The notes under the pieces were generated by a model. The model was not told the origin of the DNA, made no database searches, and saw only the letters and a list, made by a program, of their open reading frames with translations. Below, one piece after another: positions 7,767-14,708 of a DNA stretch of 64,000 nucleotides. Position 1 is the first letter of the stretch. Every line of letters starts with the position of its first letter. A program made the position numbers and the translations under genes. Origin of the DNA: Micromonospora sp. MP36 (GTDB lineage: Bacteria; Actinomycetota; Actinomycetes; Mycobacteriales; Micromonosporaceae); NCBI RefSeq assembly GCF_008119785.1, contig NZ_VSFA01000002.1, positions 186,001 to 250,000 on the forward strand, in the 5' to 3' direction.

Positions 7767-8602
7767 CGACCCTGTCGGGCCGTTCGAGCGCGTCGCCGAT
7801 TGGCCCCACCTTCGCTGCGAGGGCGGTCGCAGAGGTTCAGCCGATGCTGAGCGAGGTCGAGCGGGCGCAGCCGCCATGATTCGCACAAACAGTCAAACCA
7901 TGACGAGGTGTGAGCGTTTGTCCGCCGCAGTCTGGCACTGACTGGCATCGGCGGAGCTAACTACCCGTCGAGGCCTAATGCGTAGAGATGATGACGCGCA
8001 GCCAGCGACGGCCAACTTGACCTCGCGTCCCTTACCGTCTGCAATGGATGTAGCAGGGATCAGGGCGTAAGTCGCCTACAGGTTGGGTCCGACTACCAGG
8101 GCCTGGCAGAGGAAGGCGACGATCGCGAGTCGTGCAGAGGAGGGCGTCCAGAATCGGGTGCCACGGCTATGACGCCCACGCGGGCTAGGCTCGCTCCGGC
8201 GGCGAGGAATCGCTTCCACTCCACTGTGGTCATCAGTGCCCCAAGCGGGGCGCACGAGAGACCGAAGGGAGGTGATCAAGTCGAGCCGGAGGAGGAAGCC
8301 CCAGGGCCTAGGGAGGCCCCAAATCCTGCAAGCCAGCTCAAGCAAGTGGCAGAGCAGGGGGACAGGGGCAGCGATTTTGCTGCAAGTGACGTACTGGGCG
8401 CTGAAGCTGGTCAGCATCTTGACCGACTTCACGCGGGGTGGGCCCGCCTAACCCATCGGGTAGGCGAACCCACGCCAGCGACTACAAGCCGTCGCCATGA
8501 GTTTCCAGGCCCTAGGCGACTGGCCCTTGTAACAGGGTGTATCGCGGAGCGCTTTACAACGCGTTACATCCTCGAGTGTAGGTCTCTGAAGGAATGAGTC
8601 AA
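7767..8602. other. Non-coding, less GC-rich stretch of the element
   Basis: About 830 bases with no convincing gene on either strand; longer frames lack ribosome sites and coding character. It contains GGAGGTGATC (8268-8277), a 10-base complement of the actinobacterial 16S 3' end, but no start codon at the proper distance. It is followed by two tandem terminators on the + strand, so a transcript probably ends there. A structured RNA or decayed genes are possible. Confidence 0.4.
8272..8451 (+). CDS. Possible 59-residue basic/hydrophobic peptide
   Basis: A frame from GTG 8272 gives a basic N-terminal half (IKSSRRRKPQGLGRP) and one hydrophobic helix (AAILLQVTYWALKLVSIL). The purine-rich ribosome-site-like run overlaps the start codon, which is poor geometry. 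Kept only because it is the best frame in this stretch and the two terminators lie downstream. Confidence 0.2.
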   Translation: MIKSSRRRKPQGLGRPQILQASSSKWQSRGTGAAILLQVTYWALKLVSILTDFTRGGPA

Positions 8603-8633
8603 CGCAGAGGGGGGGATTTCTTTCCCCTCTGCG
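8603..8633 (+). terminator. First of two tandem hairpins
   Basis: CGCAGAGGGG (8603-8612) pairs perfectly with CCCCTCTGCG (8624-8633) around an 11-base loop containing ATTTCTTT. Confidence 0.6.
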
Positions 8634-8645
8634 GAAGACTGGCGG

Positions 8646-8677
8646 CCGGGGGCGGCGGTGCTGTCGCCCCCGGTTTT
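8646..8677 (+). terminator. Intrinsic terminator
   Basis: CCGGGGGCG (8646-8654) pairs with CGCCCCCGG (8665-8673) and is followed at once by TTTT, a textbook intrinsic terminator reading rightward. Confidence 0.7.
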
Positions 8678-8832
8678 GCCTAGTCAGCCATCAGATGTGC
8701 CAGCGCGGCGGTCCGCCTGGGCGATTGTGGCGGGGGTCTTGTCCTCGCCCGTTGGCAGGGGCGTCAGCGCGGGCGGAACCGGGCGAGCTACGGGCTGCGG
8801 CGAGGCGGTCGCCTGGGCGGCCTCGGGCGGCG

Positions 8833-9029
8833 CTACGGCCGCCGGGCGGTCCGCCGGGTCGCAGCCCGGCCCGCGTCGGTCAGCGTGGCGACCGTGCCAG
8901 CGCGGACATGGTCACCAGACCGTGCCGGGCGAGCGCGGCGAGCGTGGCCGGGGAGATCGTTCCGGCGTAGACCATGCCGGCCGGGTCGTAGGATGCGGCG
9001 CGTAGCGCGGAACGCTGCGGGCGGGTCAC
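8833..9029 (-). pseudogene. Small element gene, apparently frameshifted
   Basis: GTG at 9029 overlaps the TGA of the preceding gene (GTGA), so it is a genuine coupled start. The frame reads AASYDPAGMVYAGTISPATLAALARHGLVT and then stops at 8880 after 49 codons. A neighbouring frame continues with VATLTDAGRAATRRTARRP to a stop at 8833. That is the natural continuation of a winged-helix-like pattern (TLAALxRxGLV...ATLTDAGR). I infer a one-base frameshift near 8895. A truncated but functional product is the alternative. Confidence 0.5.
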
Positions 9030-9322
9030 CGGGTCACCGCCAGCGCCTCGGCGAGGGTCGCGATCGGCACGCCGTACAGCTCGGCCGTGACCGGCTCGAA
9101 CAGCGCCGCGCAGTCGCCGACGGTCACCAGGGCGTCCGCAGAGGCGACGGCGTTCAGGTCGTCAGCGACGACCGAGACCAGGTCGTCTGGGTCGATCGTG
9201 TCGGCGACGGTCGCCGAGGTCACTAGGAAGCCTGCGGCGAGCAGGGCGGCAGTCGCGGCGGCCAGCTCGGCGGCGCTGTGAGCGGCGGCGGCGAGGTACA
9301 GGCGGGTAGGGTTGGGGGTCAT
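9026..9322 (-). CDS. Small nucleoside 2-deoxyribosyltransferase-like (DUF4406-type) protein
   Basis: A 98-residue protein with the flavodoxin-like order RLYLAAAAHSAAELAAATAALLAAGF, a central DDLNAVASADALVTVGD and a C-terminal EPVTAELYGVPIATL. This is the pattern of small 2-deoxyribosyltransferase-fold proteins in phages and elements (substrate-binding D...DALV, then E..xA...GxP). Enzymatic activity is uncertain: the usual glycine/serine before the conserved glutamate is replaced by CAALFE. It is translationally coupled to the frameshifted gene at 9029. Confidence 0.55.
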   Translation of the reverse strand: MTPNPTRLYLAAAAHSAAELAAATAALLAAGFLVTSATVADTIDPDDLVSVVADDLNAVASADALVTVGDCAALFEPVTAELYGVPIATLAEALAVTR

Positions 9323-9403
9323 GGCGGAAGCTCCGTTTCCGTCTAGGGCCCTGGTCAGCGGCGGAATCGCTAGGCCGGGGCCTGTCTTATTGGGTTGGAT
9401 GAG

Positions 9404-11131
9404 TCAGTGCGCGGCGGGGAGTAGCGATCGCGCCGATTCGAGGTAGCGCCGGGCGGTCCGGGGCTTCCGGCCGATTGCCTCGGCTACCGCCTCGACAGTG
9501 ATCGCGGGGTTTTCGGCGAGCAGGGCGCAGACCTTCTCGGTCGTCTTGTCTGGTAGGTCGGCCGGGTGCGAGGTGGTCCCGTCGGCCCACACGATCAGAA
9601 GCCGCTCGGACGCCTTGAAGCGGACCCCCCGCGTTCCGGCGCGGGTGGGCCGGACCTCGGCGATGGCGAGCCCGAGGAGGGCCCGGCGTTCGGCTTCTGG
9701 GAGATCGAAGAAGGCCGGGACGCTTTGGGCGAGATCCAGGAGAGGCGAAATATCAGCCTCGGGAACGGGGATGCGGGCGAGGGCGTCTTCGGCGGCTTTG
9801 ACCTTCGCCCGCAGCTCGGGCATGACCTCGGCGGCGTCCTCTTCGGTGAACGTGCCGGCCGCGACCAGCCGACGCACCCGGGCGAGGTCGGCGCGGGCCT
9901 CGTCTAGGACATCCTGAGCCGCGTCTCGGGCCTCGATGTCGTCGTGAGCGACCCGGGCGGTCCAAGCATCCGCCACGGCCTCTAGAAGCGGGTCGCCCGG
10001 CTCCAGCGTGGCGAGCCTCCAGAGAAAGGCCAGCGAGACTGCCTCGTCGGTTTCCGCCATCGGAACGGTGAAGCCGTCGCAGGTTCGGCCGTTCCCGTAG
10101 CTGCCGCAGCGGTAGACCTTCCGGTCGGCGGCCCCGCTCTGCGCCGAGCGGCCATCGCAGTACGGGCAGCGAAGAGCATCGGCGAGGATCGTCGCTGAGC
10201 GGCGGTCGCCTCGGCTGACGAAGCGCCCGTGCTGGATCATGGTCGCCGACCTGTCGCCGATGGCGTGCAGGATGCGCGCTCGCTCGGCAGGCGTGATCAC
10301 GCCCTCGCCCACGCTGACCGTCTGGCCGCGCTCGTCGCGGTACAGCTCGGCCGTGTGCCGCCATCGGCCGGAAGCCGTTCGCTTTCGGATGGACTGGAGA
10401 CCCGCCCAGCCTGGCGAGCGGACGAGAGCCGCGACCGTGCCCACGCCCCAGGACTTGCCGCGCGGCGAGGGGATGCCGTCTTCGTTCAGGCCCTTCACGG
10501 TCGCCCAGATCGTCGACCCAGTCAGAAGCTCATCGGCGATCCGGCGAGCGGTCGGGTAGGTCTCGGGGTCGTGGGCGAGCTGGCCGTCTTCGATCCGCAG
10601 GCCAAACGGCGGGGGGCCGCCGAGCCAGCGGCCCTCGGCACGACGGAACTTCTTCGTACGACTGACCCGGCGCGACAGGTTCTCGACCTCTTCACGCGCG
10701 ATCTCGGCGCGGATGATCAGCTCTAGCCGGCGGCGGGGGTCGCTGGTGTCAGTGCCGTCCGCCCCGACGATCCGTCGCGAGCCGTCGGCGTGCTCGTCCA
10801 GAAGCCGGCCGATCTCGACCGCGCCACGACGGTCAGCGCGGTCAAGCGACCAGGCGAGGAGCGTCCGGAAGCGGTCGCCGACCCGAAGCGATTCGAGCGC
10901 CTTTGTCCACTCGGGACGGGCCTTCATAGAGAAGCGGGACGCGCCGGTCCCTTCCCGCTCAACGAAGACATAGAGAACGACGAGACCGAGGCGGGCGGCC
11001 AGCTCGCGAAGCTCGGCTTCCTGCTCGGCGAGTGAACGGCCGTTGCGGGCGTCGCCTTCGGCGTTGCGGTGAGAGCGGCGCAGGTAGAGGGCGCAGCATC
11101 GGGACGGGTCGGGGACCTCGGCGGGTTGCAT
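9404..11131 (-). CDS. int: Large serine recombinase (site-specific integrase)
   Basis: A 575-residue protein with an N-terminal resolvase catalytic domain: nucleophile Ser20 in LYLRRSHRN, SLAEQEAEL, and arginines in RTLLAWSLDRADRR. A recombinase domain follows (PPFGLRIEDG...GLNEDGIPSPRGKSWGVGTV), then a zinc ribbon (CPYC about residue 321, CGSYGNGRTC about 339-348), a coiled-coil segment and a terminal HTH (ITVEAVAEAIGRKPRTARRYL). It catalyses attP x attB recombination through 2-base staggered cuts and should have made the redoxin-gene insertion, only 20-40 bases from its start codon. The domain set is complete, so it is probably active. Confidence 0.95.
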   Translation of the reverse strand: MQPAEVPDPSRCCALYLRRSHRNAEGDARNGRSLAEQEAELRELAARLGLVVLYVFVEREGTGASRFSMKARPEWTKALESLRVGDRFRTLLAWSLDRADRRGAVEIGRLLDEHADGSRRIVGADGTDTSDPRRRLELIIRAEIAREEVENLSRRVSRTKKFRRAEGRWLGGPPPFGLRIEDGQLAHDPETYPTARRIADELLTGSTIWATVKGLNEDGIPSPRGKSWGVGTVAALVRSPGWAGLQSIRKRTASGRWRHTAELYRDERGQTVSVGEGVITPAERARILHAIGDRSATMIQHGRFVSRGDRRSATILADALRCPYCDGRSAQSGAADRKVYRCGSYGNGRTCDGFTVPMAETDEAVSLAFLWRLATLEPGDPLLEAVADAWTARVAHDDIEARDAAQDVLDEARADLARVRRLVAAGTFTEEDAAEVMPELRAKVKAAEDALARIPVPEADISPLLDLAQSVPAFFDLPEAERRALLGLAIAEVRPTRAGTRGVRFKASERLLIVWADGTTSHPADLPDKTTEKVCALLAENPAITVEAVAEAIGRKPRTARRYLESARSLLPAAH

Positions 11132-11156
11132 GCCGAGGACGCTAGCAACGAGTTAG

Positions 11157-11288
11157 TTAGACCGTAAGAGGCGTCCCGAAATCGAGCAGAACGATCTTGC
11201 CGCGCAGGTCGGCCAGGGTGATGGCCTTCCCGCCGGTGTTCAGCCAGCCCCGGCCACGCAGCTCAGGTGCCCGTACTCGTGCGCTCAT
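11157..11288 (-). pseudogene. Stranded original 5' end of the redoxin gene
   Basis: ATG at 11288 opens MSARVRAPELRGRGWLNTGG and continues through LADLRGKIVLLDF, matching the current redoxin N terminus at 3288. It then enters element sequence at the attachment core and stops at 11157 after 43 codons. This is the host gene start cut off by integration. The 5' flanking DNA to its right presumably holds the native redoxin promoter, now driving only this stub and then element DNA. Confidence 0.85.
11178..11183. other. Right attachment core (attR)
   Basis: Second copy of GAAATC, 8,000 bases from the left one, at the point where similarity to the redoxin start ends. Element-side flank reads TTAGTTAGACCGTAAGAGGC. 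Confidence 0.65.
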
Positions 11289-11362
11289 GCGTTCAGTCTG
11301 CCGGACCGGGGGCCGCGATCCGGCCGGCACCCGGCGCGGGGTGGATCACATCCGGAACGGAC

Positions 11363-11399
11363 GACGGCGGGGTCACGGACAATCCGTGACCCCGCCGTC
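11363..11399. terminator. 17-bp perfect hairpin after the LppU-like gene
   Basis: Arms 11363-11379 and 11383-11399 are perfectly complementary around a 3-base CAA loop, 8 bases past the stop of the leftward gene ending at 11408. Confidence 0.8.
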
Positions 11400-11407
11400 G
11401 GGAACTG

Positions 11408-13996
11408 TTACTGACCGGCCGCGGCCGGCTTCAGGCAGAGCACCCGGTCCGCCCCGTCGCCGGGGAGCACCACGTGCGGCTGTGCCGGGTCGCCGCACTT
11501 CTCCTTGGCGTCGACCTTCGCGAGGACCTTGAAAGCGCCCTGCTCGCCGCAGTCGACGGCCGCCACGCCGTTGGTGCCGGCCTGCTTGACGCAGGAGCCC
11601 ACGGCCGGGTTGAACGCAGCCGGCTCGTTGTCGCCGCCGAGCTTGCCGAGCAGCTTGAGCGTGCCGAGCGGGATGGCCAGGATCAGCACCGCCACGATGA
11701 GCACGACGGCCAGCACCCTGCCGTTGCGTACCTTTGGCGTGGGCGCCTCGGTCTGCGGCTCGGCCTCCGGCTTGAACGCGTCGAAGCGGCCCTGGTCCGG
11801 CTGGTTGGCCGGGCCCGGCTGCCAGGCTGGCGGCGCCTGCTGGGGCGGCGGCGGGAACGGGGGCGGGAAACCGCCCGGTCCCGGCTCGCCCATCGGCCCC
11901 GACCCGGGTACGGCGACCGCCGCGCGGCCGCCACCCGGCGCGCCGTACGGGTCGCCTGGGCCGCTGAACTGCCCGCCGTACGGGTCGTGCGAACCGCCGG
12001 GACCTCCAGGGGTGCCGCCGAACGGGTCGTGCTGACCGCCGGGGCCGCCGAACGGATCACTCGGGCCGGTGCCGCCGAACGGGTCGTGGTGACCGCCGGG
12101 GCCGCCGTACAGGTCCTGTGCGCCGCCGCTGTGCTCGTCGCTCTGCGGGTGCACCCCGTTGACGGGGCGGGTATTGCCGGACGGGTTGCTGAAGGACGGC
12201 ATGCCGGGCGGGAACGGCGGCGGGCCGGCGGGCGAGGACGGCGGGCCGAACGGCACCGGGGGCGCCTCGGCGAAGCCGTTCGGGCGGTCCGGCTCGTCCG
12301 TCCGCGACTGCGGGCCGTGCTCGTCGAAGCGCGGGCCCGGCTCCGGGAAGTCGTCCGACCCCGGGGCGTCCTCCGGCTCCGGGCGGCTGGGCCGGCCGTA
12401 CACCCGGGGCTGCGGGGCCGGTACGCCGCCGGTGTGCAGCGCCTGGTCGGCCGGGGGCGTCACCCGGCTGGCCACCGGCACCGAGGCGCTGGCGGAGACG
12501 TGGCCGCCCGCCTCCGGCGAGGTACGCGGGCCCGGGACCATCGGCCCGGCCGGCGACTGCGGATCGTTGTGCGGCGGCTCCGGTGCACCCCAGCCGCCCG
12601 ACTGCTCCGGCTCGTACGGGTCCCGGTCGGCCGGGGCGAACTGCGCGGGCGGCAGGTAGTCGCCGGGTGGCGACGCGGCCAGCGCCGCACCCGGTACGCG
12701 CTGCTCCTGCGGCGGCAGCGGTACGGCGTTGGCCGGGGAGATGCCCGGGCCCGGGGCCGGCTGGTAGATCGGCGGCTCCCCGGGCTGGGTCTCGGTGGCC
12801 CGGCCCCACGCCTCACCCGGCGCCCACGGTTGGGCGTCCGGGATGGCCGGCTGCTCCGGGGTCCACGGAGCGGGGTTGTCCTGGTTGCCGCCCCAGGCGG
12901 ACGGCGAGTCGGGGGGCGTGACCGAGGCGCTGGCCCGGGCCGGGGCCTCCGCCGACGGCCAGGCCCCGGAATCCGGCCGGTCGCCGGGCGTCGGGACGGC
13001 GGCGGAGCCCCAGCCGGGCTGCTGGCCGGCCTCGGCCGCCCGCCCCGCGGCCCAGCCGCCGGAGCGGTCCGGGTCGTCGTGGTGCGGGGTGGCCGCCCCG
13101 GTCTCCCAGCCGCCCGAGCGGACCGGGTCGTCCTGGGCCGGCCAGGCGTTGTCGGCCTGCGCCCCGGATACGGAGACCTTGGCGGCGGCGCGCGCGGCCG
13201 GCTCGGCGGGTGCCCAGGCGGGCGCGGCCTGCTCGCCCTGCTGGCCCCAGGCCGGCTGCTCCTCCTGCGGGGCCGCGCCCCAGCCACCCGAGCGGTTCGG
13301 GTCGTCGTGCTGCTGGGCGGCGGTCCCGGCGGCCCAGCCGCCGGCGCGGTCGTCCTGCGGGCCGGCCGCGGCGGGCCAGCCGTCCGAGCGTGCGGGGTCG
13401 TCGCCCTGCGGTCCGGTGGCCCATGCCTCGTGCGGCGGGGTGGCGGGCGCGGGGACCGAGGCGGCGCCGCGGGCGCCCCCGTCACCGGACTGCGCCCAGG
13501 CCGGCTGCTCGCCGTGCGTGCCGGCCGGCGGAGCGGCGGCCCAGGCGGGGCCGCCCGGCGTGGCCCCCCAGGCGGGTGGGCCCGGCTCGGCGGAAGCGCT
13601 CGACGGGCCGGCACCCCAGGCGGCCGGCGGCTGCTCCGTGGGCGGAGCCGGTGGGCCGGCGGCCCAGGCGGGCGCGCCCTGTTCCTGGGCTGCCCAGGCG
13701 GGTTGTGCGGGGCCACCCCAACCCTCAGCCGGCGGCGGCACCTGCGCGGTGGCTCGGCCGGCGGTCTGGCCGCCGGGTGGCGTCCAGGCGGGGGGCTGGT
13801 CGTCCGGCGCACCCCAGGCGGGGGCGGACGGGGCGGGGTGACCGGCTGGCGGGGGCGGGGCCCAGCCGAGGTCGGGAGCGCCGCGGTACCCGTTGTCCTG
13901 CTGCGCCGGGCGGTCGCCGTACGGCGCCGGTCCGCCGGCGCCCGACGACGTCTCGCCCGGCTCCTGGCCAGGGCGGTTCGGGGCCTCGGACGTCAT
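11408..13996 (-). CDS. LppU-like proline-rich membrane protein with repeat-rich N-terminal region
   Basis: An 862-residue protein: about 730 residues of Pro/Gly/Ala/Trp-rich cytosolic sequence, one membrane helix (GRVLAVVLIVAVLILAIPLG) and a C-terminal extracytoplasmic domain with four spaced cysteines (GSCV, VDCG, EKCG, VLCL). This matches the LppU/SCO3897 family. Two repeat types occur in the long arm: DDPxRSGGW-like units (six variants) and GGPGGxHDPFGGT-like units near the membrane. ATG 13996 is chosen because GAGGAGG lies 7 bases upstream; the frame extends to 14152 without one. Role unknown, probably cell-envelope. Confidence 0.85.
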   Translation of the reverse strand: MTSEAPNRPGQEPGETSSGAGGPAPYGDRPAQQDNGYRGAPDLGWAPPPPAGHPAPSAPAWGAPDDQPPAWTPPGGQTAGRATAQVPPPAEGWGGPAQPAWAAQEQGAPAWAAGPPAPPTEQPPAAWGAGPSSASAEPGPPAWGATPGGPAWAAAPPAGTHGEQPAWAQSGDGGARGAASVPAPATPPHEAWATGPQGDDPARSDGWPAAAGPQDDRAGGWAAGTAAQQHDDPNRSGGWGAAPQEEQPAWGQQGEQAAPAWAPAEPAARAAAKVSVSGAQADNAWPAQDDPVRSGGWETGAATPHHDDPDRSGGWAAGRAAEAGQQPGWGSAAVPTPGDRPDSGAWPSAEAPARASASVTPPDSPSAWGGNQDNPAPWTPEQPAIPDAQPWAPGEAWGRATETQPGEPPIYQPAPGPGISPANAVPLPPQEQRVPGAALAASPPGDYLPPAQFAPADRDPYEPEQSGGWGAPEPPHNDPQSPAGPMVPGPRTSPEAGGHVSASASVPVASRVTPPADQALHTGGVPAPQPRVYGRPSRPEPEDAPGSDDFPEPGPRFDEHGPQSRTDEPDRPNGFAEAPPVPFGPPSSPAGPPPFPPGMPSFSNPSGNTRPVNGVHPQSDEHSGGAQDLYGGPGGHHDPFGGTGPSDPFGGPGGQHDPFGGTPGGPGGSHDPYGGQFSGPGDPYGAPGGGRAAVAVPGSGPMGEPGPGGFPPPFPPPPQQAPPAWQPGPANQPDQGRFDAFKPEAEPQTEAPTPKVRNGRVLAVVLIVAVLILAIPLGTLKLLGKLGGDNEPAAFNPAVGSCVKQAGTNGVAAVDCGEQGAFKVLAKVDAKEKCGDPAQPHVVLPGDGADRVLCLKPAAAGQ

Positions 13997-14281
13997 GGGA
14001 ACGCCTCCTCCATCACATGTCGGCCACCGATGCCGATCGGGACCGTCGGCACGGTTGCCGGCGTCGCCGGCAAGTACCGGCCGGGCGGGCTCCCCGCACC
14101 GTATCGGGTGGCCGCCGGGAGGCGCCCGGGGGGAGCACCGGTCGTCACTCACCGTGACCGGACTTTGTCGATCGGTTTCTGTCGGTGCGATCGGTCCGGC
14201 GGCGGGCGGGGTGGCGACCGAGCCCCACCGTACCGGGCGGTGCGGCGAGGTGGAATCCCGGTGTCAATCGACGTGAAACGC
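13997..14281. other. Upstream region of the LppU-like gene
   Basis: About 285 bases without a gene. It holds the 5' region of the leftward LppU-like gene, with GAGGAGG at its left end; I see no clear -10/-35 pair or operator. Confidence 0.4.
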
Positions 14282-14315
14282 CGAAGACCCGCCCGGGTGA
14301 CCGGGCGGGTCTTCG
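14282..14315. terminator. 15-bp perfect hairpin after the 45-residue gene
   Basis: CGAAGACCCGCCCGG (14282-14296) pairs with 14301-14315 around GTGA. It lies about 30 bases past the stop of the small gene and before the LppU-like promoter. Confidence 0.75.
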
Positions 14316-14347
14316 AACTGGAGGAGGTGAGGAAAGTAGTTGGAGCG

Positions 14348-14485
14348 TCAGCTCATGTGACGCTGGGCGATGGCGAGGAGCTCCTCGCGGACCGCGGGGG
14401 AGTTGGCGGAGCGCAGCGCCTGCTCGATGGCGCGGGCGCGGCGGTTGGCGTCGCGGCGGGTGCGGATTCGCTCGATCATGCTCAT
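14348..14485 (-). CDS. 45-residue basic helical protein
   Basis: ATG at 14485 preceded by GGAGGAG at 8 bases; stop at 14348. The product begins MSMIERIRTRRDANRRARA and ends ELLAIAQRHMS, a single amphipathic helix pair rich in Arg. It has its own strong ribosome site and terminator, so it is a genuine independent gene of the kind often missed in annotation. No family or function recognised; a DNA/RNA-binding or adaptor role is possible. Confidence 0.7.
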   Translation of the reverse strand: MSMIERIRTRRDANRRARAIEQALRSANSPAVREELLAIAQRHMS

Positions 14486-14644
14486 CTGGGTCTCTCCTCC
14501 TGGCTATTCGGTTGTCAGCCCCTTGATGTCTCTATTGAACCGCATAACGCCGCCAGCTTCCATCGATTATTAGGTGAGCTGAGCCACGTACCGAAGGATC
14601 GTAGGTTGGAGCCCATCCCGGGCCGATGATTTGGTCTCCCAACG

Positions 14645-14692
14645 GCAACGGCCGGTGTGCCGGGCGTTCACCCGTGGCACACCGGCCGTTGC
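14645..14692. terminator. 17-bp perfect hairpin ending the dehydrogenase operon
   Basis: Arms 14645-14661 and 14676-14692 are perfectly complementary (GCAACGGCCGGTGTGCC) with a 14-base loop, 17 bases past the stop of the E2 gene. Confidence 0.8.
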
Positions 14693-14708
14693 CTGGTGCA
14701 GCGGACCA

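Larger units (their letters stand above)
3178..11183 (-). mobile_element. ~8.0-kb integrative element with large serine recombinase, inserted in the redoxin gene
   Basis: The 5' end of the redoxin gene occurs twice, at 3181-3288 and 11181-11288, aligned at an offset of exactly 8,000 bases. The short shared core GAAATC is found at 3178-3183 and 11178-11183. A serine recombinase lies at the right end, and a small HTH/excisionase-like gene at the left. Between them are mainly short proteins without homologs that I recognise, some CxxC proteins, and no visible replication, relaxase, FtsK-type transfer, portal, capsid or terminase gene. Base composition in 7.8-8.6 kb is less GC-rich than the flanks. 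I infer an integrative mobile element or satellite that relies on a helper. Confidence 0.85.

Noticed and set aside
7655-7948. 97-codon leftward frame in the element
   Set aside because: Overlaps the better supported 57-residue membrane peptide and shows no ribosome site or domain.
8450-8600. tRNA-like stretch near the element's non-coding region, considered as an attachment site
   Set aside because: No complete cloverleaf, acceptor pairing or T-loop could be assembled; the attachment site is better explained by the redoxin gene duplication.
14282-14315. Hairpin considered as an operator for the LppU-like gene
   Set aside because: It lies 30 bases past the stop of the small leftward gene and has the compact 4-base loop of a terminator, like the other gene-end hairpins here.
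11474-14629. 1,051-codon rightward open frame opposite the LppU-like gene
   Set aside because: Arginine/glycine-rich translation without domains; it is the GC-rich shadow of the leftward gene, which has a ribosome site, a membrane helix and a family match.
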